64,000 nucleotides of DNA from Arthrobacter sp. Soil762 (GTDB lineage Bacteria > Actinomycetota > Actinomycetes > Actinomycetales > Micrococcaceae), in NCBI RefSeq assembly GCF_001428335.1, contig NZ_LMSG01000018.1, positions 186,001-250,000 of the forward strand, given 5' to 3'. Below are positions 58,775-64,000 of the stretch, one piece after another. How positions within the stretch are numbered: position 1 is the stretch's first letter; every line of letters begins with the position of its first letter. The position numbers were made by a program, and so were the translations under genes. The notes under the pieces were generated by a model, which did no database searches, had not been told where the DNA came from, and worked only from the letters and a program-made list of their open reading frames with translations.

Positions 58775-60235
58775 GTGCCTCAAAGTACCCCCACAGAACT
58801 CGTGAGCCCGACGGCGCAATCCGCCGTCGTCGACTCCACCCTCAGCGCCGAGGGCTACAAAAAATCCCTGAGCGGACGCCAGGTCACCATGATTGCCATG
58901 GGCGGCGCCATCGGCGTCGGCCTCTTTATGGGTGCCGGCGGACGCCTGGCCTCCACTGGCCCTGCGCTCATTTTCTCCTACGCCATTGCCGGCGTTATCG
59001 CCTATCTGCTGATGCGGGCCCTGGGCGAGCTGATCATGTACCGCCAGACGTCGGGTTCCTTCGTCAGCTACGCCGGTGAGATGTTCGGCAAGAAGGGCGC
59101 TTACCTGTCCGGTTGGATGTACTTCATCAACTGGGCCATGACCGGCATCGCTGAACTCATCGCGATCGGACTGTACTTCCAGTTCTTCTTCCCCAACGTG
59201 CCCGTTGAACTGTCCGCCATCGCCGCGCTGCTGCTGCTCGTGGGCGTCAACCTCATGAGCGTCAAGGCGTTCGGCGAGGTTGAATTCTGGGCCTCCTGCC
59301 TCAAGGTCGGCGCCATCGTGATCTTCCTTGCCGTGGGCACCTTCATGGTGGTCACCAACGCCCAGGTGGGCGACGGCAACGCCTCGGTGAACAACCTCTT
59401 CGCAGCCGAAGGCGGAATGTTCCCCAAGGGTGCGCTGGTGATGATCCTCGTCCTGAACGCCGTGATTTTCGCCTACAACGGCATTGAACTCGTCGGCATC
59501 ACGGCCGGTGAAATGCAGGACCCCGCCAAGGAAGTTCCCAAAGCGATCCGCGCCGTCGTCTTCCGCATCGTGGTGTTCTACGTCGGTTCCGTGACGCTCC
59601 TGGCGATGCTGCTTCCCTCGGACCAGTACGTGGCCGGCACCTCGCCGTTCGTCACCGTGTTCGGCCAGATGGGCCTCGGCTGGATGGGCGATGTTATGAA
59701 CATGATCGTCATCACCGCCGCGCTGTCCTCCTGCAACTCGGGCCTGTACTCGATCGGCCGGATCTTCCGGACCATGGCCAACAACGGGCACGCCCCGGAG
59801 TGGCTGACCAGGATGTCCAAGAGCCACGTGCCGTACGCCGCCATCCTGGCCATCGGCGCCGTCTACCTCGTTGGCATCCTGCTGAACATCTGGCTGGGCG
59901 GCTCACACGCCTTCGACCTGGCGCTCAACTCGGCATCGATCGGCGTGATCTTCACCTGGGGCGCCATCTTCGCCAGCCAGATCGCGCTGCGCCACAAGAA
60001 GGGCAAGGTCTCCTCCCTGCCCGCGCCCGGCGGAACCTGGAGCAGCTGGGCCGGACTCATTGCGCTGCTGGCCATCACCGTACTCATCGGCTTCGACACC
60101 ATGACCAGCAAGACCGGCGAGGTATTCCACCTCGGTCTCTGGACCCTGGCCACCATCCCGTTCTTCGCCCTGGTCCTGTGGCTGGGCTGGCAGAAGGTCA
60201 AGCACAACGAGCCCAAGAGCGAGCTCTTCTGCTAG
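58775..60235 (+). CDS. amino acid permease (AAT family, AnsP-like)
   Basis: A 486-residue APC-superfamily transporter with 12 spans. After about 35 soluble residues it reads MIAMGGAIGVGLFMGAGGRL, the substrate-site helix 1 of the family, then MRALGELIMYRQTSGSFVSYA; helix 6 is FAYNGIELVGITAGEMQDP. It is closest in pattern to L-asparagine or GABA permeases. Start GTG 58775 follows ACAAGGAATTGTT. It lies beyond nirD, so a nitrogen-supply role fits; the substrate is not certain. Confidence 0.88.
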   Translation: MPQSTPTELVSPTAQSAVVDSTLSAEGYKKSLSGRQVTMIAMGGAIGVGLFMGAGGRLASTGPALIFSYAIAGVIAYLLMRALGELIMYRQTSGSFVSYAGEMFGKKGAYLSGWMYFINWAMTGIAELIAIGLYFQFFFPNVPVELSAIAALLLLVGVNLMSVKAFGEVEFWASCLKVGAIVIFLAVGTFMVVTNAQVGDGNASVNNLFAAEGGMFPKGALVMILVLNAVIFAYNGIELVGITAGEMQDPAKEVPKAIRAVVFRIVVFYVGSVTLLAMLLPSDQYVAGTSPFVTVFGQMGLGWMGDVMNMIVITAALSSCNSGLYSIGRIFRTMANNGHAPEWLTRMSKSHVPYAAILAIGAVYLVGILLNIWLGGSHAFDLALNSASIGVIFTWGAIFASQIALRHKKGKVSSLPAPGGTWSSWAGLIALLAITVLIGFDTMTSKTGEVFHLGLWTLATIPFFALVLWLGWQKVKHNEPKSELFC

Positions 60236-60285
60236 GTCTTTTCGCCTCAGCAGCCGGACGCTCAGCGCCCGGACGCTAAGAAGTC

Positions 60286-60329
60286 CGACGACGGCGGGTC
60301 ACCCTTTCGGGGGCGGCCCGCCGTCGTCG
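60286..60329 (+). terminator. hairpin after permease gene
   Basis: CGACGACGGCGGG (60286-60298) pairs with CCCGCCGTCGTCG (60317-60329), a 13-pair stem located 50 bases after the permease stop. The following bases are TCGGTGGTTAA, so the T-run is poor; it may still stop transcription. Confidence 0.6.
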
Positions 60330-60340
60330 TCGGTGGTTAA

Positions 60341-60408
60341 CCCCATCGAGTGCTCCGTAACCGCCGTTATGGGGCCCCAAAAGGGCGCCTACGGAGCAAT
60401 CGATGGGG
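60341..60408. repeat. palindromic repeat, copy 1
   Basis: A 48-bp core (60351-60398) starts TGCTCCGTA and ends TACGGAGCA, with GGGGCCCC at the centre; flanks CCCCATCGA and TCGATGGGG extend the palindrome to 68 bases. The second copy is at 61187. The stop codon of the dienelactone hydrolase gene lies within its right arm. Confidence 0.85.
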
Positions 60409-61147
60409 GTCGGTGGGCATCCACGCTCTTGAGGTGCCGGGCGAAGTGGTCGTTGATCCGCTGCCAGGCTTCGGGGGAGGACTCCGGGTCGGGGCCGATG
60501 CCCATGACCCGCATCAGCGGCCGGAAAACCGCCGGGCCCAGGTCGATTTCATTGAGGAACGCGTGGCCGGCGGTGGGAAATTCCTTGACGCTGTTTTCGA
60601 TGCCGAGGTTGTCCAAGGCGGTCTCAAGCTTGCCGGCCGCGCCCTTGAGAGTGATGTCGCGGCCGCCGAAGTTCGCCACGATGGGGCAGGCGCCGCGGAG
60701 GCTTTCCTCGAGATTGCCGGGCAGGCGGCCGTAGTTGACCGAGGCCGCGTCGAAGCCGTCGCGGGCCACCAGCAGCGCGAATCCTCCGCCCATGCAGAAC
60801 CCGATCACCCCGGTCTTGCCGGTGGACAGCGGCGAAGTGGCCAGCCAGAAGCGGGCGGTGGCGAGGTCGGTGAACGCGCGGCCGCTCCCCCTGAGCATGC
60901 TCCGCATGGTTCCGACCAGGCAGCGGCGCGGGCCGCCGTCGCTGAACAGGTCCACCGCCAGCGTCAGGTACCCGGCTCGGGCCATCCTGTCTGCATGCCC
61001 GCGAACGAGGTCGTTCAGGCCGAAGGCTTCGTGGATCATCAGGACCGCGGGAAACGGATCTGGCCCGGATGGCGTGGCGAGATATCCGCCGAGCGAAGGC
61101 GAACCGCCGGCAGCGGCACTCTGGGCACTCAGGTCCACATAAGTCAT
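60389..61147 (-). CDS. dienelactone hydrolase family protein
   Basis: A 252-residue alpha/beta hydrolase. The nucleophile is Cys in VIGFCMGGGFALL (near residue 122), with Asp in FGGRDITL (about 177) and His in GHAFLNE (about 210) completing the triad. TACCCT lies six bases before ATG 61147, suggesting a leaderless message. The last ten or so residues (HRPPSIAP) and the stop codon come from a palindromic repeat element, so the C-terminus may have been altered by its insertion. Confidence 0.9.
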   Translation of the reverse strand: MTYVDLSAQSAAAGGSPSLGGYLATPSGPDPFPAVLMIHEAFGLNDLVRGHADRMARAGYLTLAVDLFSDGGPRRCLVGTMRSMLRGSGRAFTDLATARFWLATSPLSTGKTGVIGFCMGGGFALLVARDGFDAASVNYGRLPGNLEESLRGACPIVANFGGRDITLKGAAGKLETALDNLGIENSVKEFPTAGHAFLNEIDLGPAVFRPLMRVMGIGPDPESSPEAWQRINDHFARHLKSVDAHRPPSIAP

Positions 61148-61186
61148 GGGCCAAGGGTAGCCGCCGAGCTCAATCCGTCCACCCAC

Positions 61187-61234
61187 TGCTCCGTAGACGC
61201 CCTTATGAGGCCTCAAAAAGGCCCGTACGGAGCA
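61187..61234. repeat. palindromic repeat, copy 2
   Basis: A 48-bp element with the same ends (TGCTCCGTA, TACGGAGCA) and a GAGGCCTC centre. It matches copy 1 across most of its length with paired substitutions in the arms. It lies between the dienelactone hydrolase promoter and the csbD-like gene end, where it could terminate the latter. Confidence 0.85.
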
Positions 61235-61304
61235 GTCGATCGGCGGACACGAGAACGGCGGCGGATCCCCCATGGGAATCCGCCGCCGTTCGACTGTGGG
61301 AGGA

Positions 61305-61478
61305 CTAGTCCTTGAAGGTGTCCTTGACGTTTTCGCCGACCTTCTTGGCGTCAGCCTTGACCTGGTCCGCCTGGCCTTCGGCCCTAAGTTTGTCGTTGTC
61401 CGTGGCGTTGCCGGCCGCTTCCTTGGCCTTGCCGCCCAGGTGCTCTGCTTCGTTGCTGATCTTGTCTCCGAGGCCCAT
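61305..61478 (-). CDS. CsbD-family stress protein
   Basis: A 57-residue hydrophilic protein with the repeated charged helix pattern of CsbD (MGLGDKISNEAEHLGGKAKE, then DKLRAEGQADQVKADAKK). CsbD proteins are general-stress proteins of unknown function, controlled by SigB in Bacillus. I chose ATG 61478 because relatives begin MGLGDK; a TTG at 61514 would add twelve residues. Confidence 0.88.
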   Translation of the reverse strand: MGLGDKISNEAEHLGGKAKEAAGNATDNDKLRAEGQADQVKADAKKVGENVKDTFKD

Positions 61479-61610
61479 GAGTCTGGCCGCCTTTCGTTCC
61501 GGTTGATCTGACAATGCTTTTTTAGCCTAACACAAAGCATGCTTACCATTTCGGGGAACCCGATTTTCGGCGGCCTGTCGAATGTCAGAGCCCCCGACTA
61601 GGCTCGATGC

Positions 61611-62069
61611 ATGGAACACAGTACAAGCCTGACCCAGCACATTCATGCCACGCCGGAAAAGGTCTGGGCGGTCATCTCGGACATCCCGGGTTCCGCCTCC
61701 ACCCTGTCCGGCATCGACGCCGTGCAGATGCTCAGCGACGGGCCCTACGGCGAGGGAACGCGCTGGAAGGAAACGCGGACCATGATGGGCCGGGCGGAAA
61801 CGGTGGAGATGTGGGTGGCGCAGGCCGATCCTCCCCGCAGCACCACGGTCAAGGCCCTCCAGGGCGGCGCCGATTACACGTCGCGCTTCAGCCTGGCCGA
61901 GCGCGACGGCGGGACGGACCTGACGCTGACCTTCGGCGCCGACGTCGTCAAGCCCACCCTGCTCAGCAAGGTCAGCATGACCCTCTTCGGCAAGCTGGGC
62001 ATGAGCATGACACGCAAGGCGCTCACGAAGGACCTGGCGGAAATCGCCGCCAAAGCGGAATCGCTCTAG
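61611..62069 (+). CDS. SRPBCC-family protein
   Basis: A 152-residue helix-grip protein (polyketide cyclase/START-like): HIHATPEKVWAVISDIPGSASTLSG at the start and a C-terminal helix with MTRKALTKDLAEIAAKAE. Ligand unknown. TAGGCT lies six bases before the ATG, suggesting a leaderless message. Its stop overlaps the next gene's GTG (TAGTG). Confidence 0.88.
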   Translation: MEHSTSLTQHIHATPEKVWAVISDIPGSASTLSGIDAVQMLSDGPYGEGTRWKETRTMMGRAETVEMWVAQADPPRSTTVKALQGGADYTSRFSLAERDGGTDLTLTFGADVVKPTLLSKVSMTLFGKLGMSMTRKALTKDLAEIAAKAESL

Positions 62070-62731
62070 TGGCGGCAAAGGCCCCCAAGGTAACCGCTCC
62101 CCGGCTCTCGCCGGTCAGTCTGGAGGATGTCACGGATGATCCGGCCCCGGACTTCCAGCGTGGTGAAAGGTACGACGGCGTCCGGTACAGCCGGGCGGTC
62201 GCCGACGGTCTGGAGCTGAGCGGCACGGATTTTGCCGAGTGTGAGTTCCAGGGCGTCTCCTTTAATGACACCCAGCTCCGCGGGGCCACGTTCCGGGACT
62301 GCATCCTGTCCGAGCTGTACGCGCCGGTGTTCCGGGCCGCCCGCTCCACGTGGCGGGACGTGCAGTTGAACAATCCCCGGCTGGGCTCCGCTGAGCTGTA
62401 TGAGACCGGCTGGCAGTCGGTCCGGATCGACGGCGGCAAGCTGGACTTCCTGAATCTGCGCGGCTCCAAGCTGACGGACGTTGTCATCAGCGACTGCATC
62501 ATCAACGAATTGGACCTCGGTTCCGCCTCCGGGACGCGCGTGGCGCTCAAGAACTGCACCATCGGCACCCTGGATCTCACAGGCTCGCGGCTGAAGGACT
62601 TTGACCTTCGCGGCACGGATTTCCGGACCATCAGCGGCCTCGGCAGCCTGGCCGGCGTGGTGATCGACGACTATCAGCTCAGCCTGCTGGCGCCGCTCCT
62701 GGCTGGGCACCTCGGCGTCCTTGTCCTGTGA
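62069..62731 (+). CDS. pentapeptide-repeat protein
   Basis: A 220-residue protein whose middle (about residues 50-185) consists of A(D/N)LXX-type pentapeptide repeats, e.g. LSGTDFAECEFQGVSFNDTQLRGATFRDC and LDLTGSRLKDFDLRGTDF, forming a right-handed beta helix. Some relatives (Qnr, MfpA) protect gyrase, but most are of unknown function. Start GTG 62069 is coupled to the SRPBCC stop. Confidence 0.85.
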   Translation: MAAKAPKVTAPRLSPVSLEDVTDDPAPDFQRGERYDGVRYSRAVADGLELSGTDFAECEFQGVSFNDTQLRGATFRDCILSELYAPVFRAARSTWRDVQLNNPRLGSAELYETGWQSVRIDGGKLDFLNLRGSKLTDVVISDCIINELDLGSASGTRVALKNCTIGTLDLTGSRLKDFDLRGTDFRTISGLGSLAGVVIDDYQLSLLAPLLAGHLGVLVL

Positions 62732-62747
62732 GTGTAGTCTTTATAGA

Positions 62748-62760
62748 ACGAACGGTCGGT
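62748..62760. promoter_or_regulatory. TetR-type half-palindrome before thiolase
   Basis: ACGAACGGTCGGT is an imperfect palindrome similar to boxes bound by TetR-family regulators of aromatic and fatty acid breakdown (PaaR-like). It lies 64 bases before the thiolase start. The regulator gene is not in the window. Confidence 0.4.
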
Positions 62761-62823
62761 AAATAGGGCGGTCACTGGACGGCCCCGAAGATTCCGGCTC
62801 CCTGGCGTAAAGGATTTGTTCTT

Positions 62824-64000
62824 ATGGTCGAGGCTTTTCTTGTTGGCGGCGTCCGCACTCCCGTGGGCAGGTATGGCGGTGCGTTATCGGCGGTCCGTCC
62901 TGATGATCTGGCTGCACTGGTGGTCCGGGAGGCCGTGTCCCGAGCGGGCCTGGACCCGGACAGTATCGAGGAAGTCATCCTGGGCAACGCAAACGGCGCT
63001 GGCGAGGAGAACCGCAACGTGGCCCGGATGGCAGTCCTGCTGGCCGGGCTTCCCCTCCACATCCCGGGAATCACCGTCAACCGGCTGTGCGCGTCGGGGC
63101 TGAGCGCCATCATCCAGGCCAGCCAGATGATCAAGTCCGGCGCTGCGGACGTGGTGATCGCCGGCGGGGTAGAGTCCATGAGCCGTGCGCCGTGGGCCCA
63201 GGAAAAACCCGCCACGGCGTTCGCGAAGCCGGGCCAGATCTTTGACACGTCCATCGGCTGGCGCTTCGTCAACCCCCTCTTCCAGAAGGGCGGGCTGGCG
63301 CGTGGCGGCAAGATGACTTACTCCATGCCGGAAACAGCCGAAGAAGTGGCCCGCGTGGACGGCATCACCCGCGAGGACGCCGATGCCTTCGCGGTCCGCT
63401 CCCACGAGCGTTCCCTCGCCGCCATTGCCGCGGGCCGCTTCAGGGACGAAATCGTGGCCGTGACGGTCAAGTCCCGCAAGTCCGAAACCGTGGTGGACAC
63501 CGATGAAGGCCCGCGTGCCGGCACCACCCTGGATGTCCTGGCCGGGTTGCGCCCCGTGGTTCCGGGCGGTTCAGTGGTCACGGCCGGGAACTCGTCCACG
63601 CTGAACGACGGTGCTTCGGCCATCATCGTCGCGTCCGAGGCCGCCATCGCCCGGCTGGGCCTGACGCCGCGTGCCCGGATCATCGACGGCGCCTCCGCCG
63701 GCTGCGAACCAGAAATCATGGGCATCGGCCCGGTCCCGGCGACGCAGAAAGTGCTCGCACGGAGCGGCCTCAGCGCTGGTGACCTGGGCGCCGTCGAGCT
63801 TAACGAAGCGTTCGCCACGCAGTCGCTCGCGAGCATGCGCCGGCTCGGGCTGGACCCGGAGATTGTGAATAACGACGGCGGCGCCATCAGTTTGGGGCAT
63901 CCGCTCGGTTCCAGCGGATCACGGCTTGCCATTACCCTGTTGGGCCGGATGGAACGCGAGGACGCCAAAATCGGCCTGGCTACGATGTGCGTCGGCGTGG
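62824..64000 (+). CDS. thiolase (acetyl-CoA acyltransferase), 3' end outside window
   Basis: 392 codons are visible of a family usually 390-405 long, so only the last few residues are missing. The nucleophile Cys is in NRLCASGLSA (near residue 91), the His of the second site in ISLGHPLGSSGSR (near 358) and the second Cys in TMCVGV at the edge. GGVESMSRAPW and IFDTSIGWRFVNP resemble beta-ketoadipyl-CoA thiolase (PcaF/PaaJ) and acetyl-CoA acetyltransferases alike. A TetR-type box upstream would suit a catabolic thiolase. Confidence 0.92.
   Translation, partial: MVEAFLVGGVRTPVGRYGGALSAVRPDDLAALVVREAVSRAGLDPDSIEEVILGNANGAGEENRNVARMAVLLAGLPLHIPGITVNRLCASGLSAIIQASQMIKSGAADVVIAGGVESMSRAPWAQEKPATAFAKPGQIFDTSIGWRFVNPLFQKGGLARGGKMTYSMPETAEEVARVDGITREDADAFAVRSHERSLAAIAAGRFRDEIVAVTVKSRKSETVVDTDEGPRAGTTLDVLAGLRPVVPGGSVVTAGNSSTLNDGASAIIVASEAAIARLGLTPRARIIDGASAGCEPEIMGIGPVPATQKVLARSGLSAGDLGAVELNEAFATQSLASMRRLGLDPEIVNNDGGAISLGHPLGSSGSRLAITLLGRMEREDAKIGLATMCVGV

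Overview
The window is high-GC chromosomal DNA from an actinobacterium of the Micrococcaceae, most likely Arthrobacter or Pseudarthrobacter. The basis is a bS22-type ribosomal protein, Rex, menaquinone genes, a ResBC cytochrome c maturation set, many GTG starts, many apparent leaderless promoters (TANNNT six or seven bases before the start codon) and protein sequences typical of that genus. Two genes run off the edges: a GH42 beta-galactosidase at the left and a thiolase at the right. I saw no tRNA, rRNA, CRISPR array, phage or insertion sequence.

1-19 kb is a carbohydrate region. A GH42 beta-galactosidase diverges from a CUT1-type sugar ABC importer (lipoprotein plus two permeases, no ATPase) with a YesL-like protein, an MFS exporter, a second orphan sugar-binding lipoprotein and a Gfo/Idh/MocA oxidoreductase. 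LacI-type palindromes sit before three of these transcripts. After an FAD oxidase and a DUF1801 protein comes a full L-rhamnose catabolic operon (rhaM, rhaI, fused rhaD aldolase/dehydrogenase, rhaB) diverging from its probable LacI-family regulator, with an acetyl xylan esterase downstream that has lost its catalytic serine region. GH42, YesL, CUT1 and rhamnose genes together suggest use of rhamnogalacturonan-like pectin.

19-31 kb is housekeeping: DAHP synthase behind an aromatic-rich leader peptide and attenuator, a small HTH protein, bS22, a HAD phosphatase, a glutaredoxin-like protein, Rex, two Pro/Gln/Tyr-rich membrane proteins, YceI, then a histidine phosphatase and a cytochrome c maturation operon (TlpA/ResA, CcdA, ResB, ResC).

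31-40 kb is the most unusual region: a membrane-anchored Hsp70-like protein with a Thr-Pro-Asp repeat tail, a LuxR-type regulator, an IniB-like protein with a (Asp-Asn-Ser)n array, and two dynamin-like GTPases resembling IniA and IniC. It looks like a non-mycobacterial relative of the isoniazid-inducible iniBAC envelope-stress system with added chaperone and regulator.

40-64 kb holds small membrane proteins, menA/menE/menB, a VOC protein, a CPBP protease, a divergent TetR/SDR pair followed by PhzF, a manganese/zinc ABC importer, a ribbon-helix-helix/DUF4097 pair with its own operator repeats, an ABC-F ATPase, the NADH nitrite reductase genes nirB/nirD with an associated small protein, an amino acid permease, a dienelactone hydrolase flanked by two copies of a 48-bp palindromic repeat, CsbD, an SRPBCC protein, a pentapeptide protein and the thiolase.
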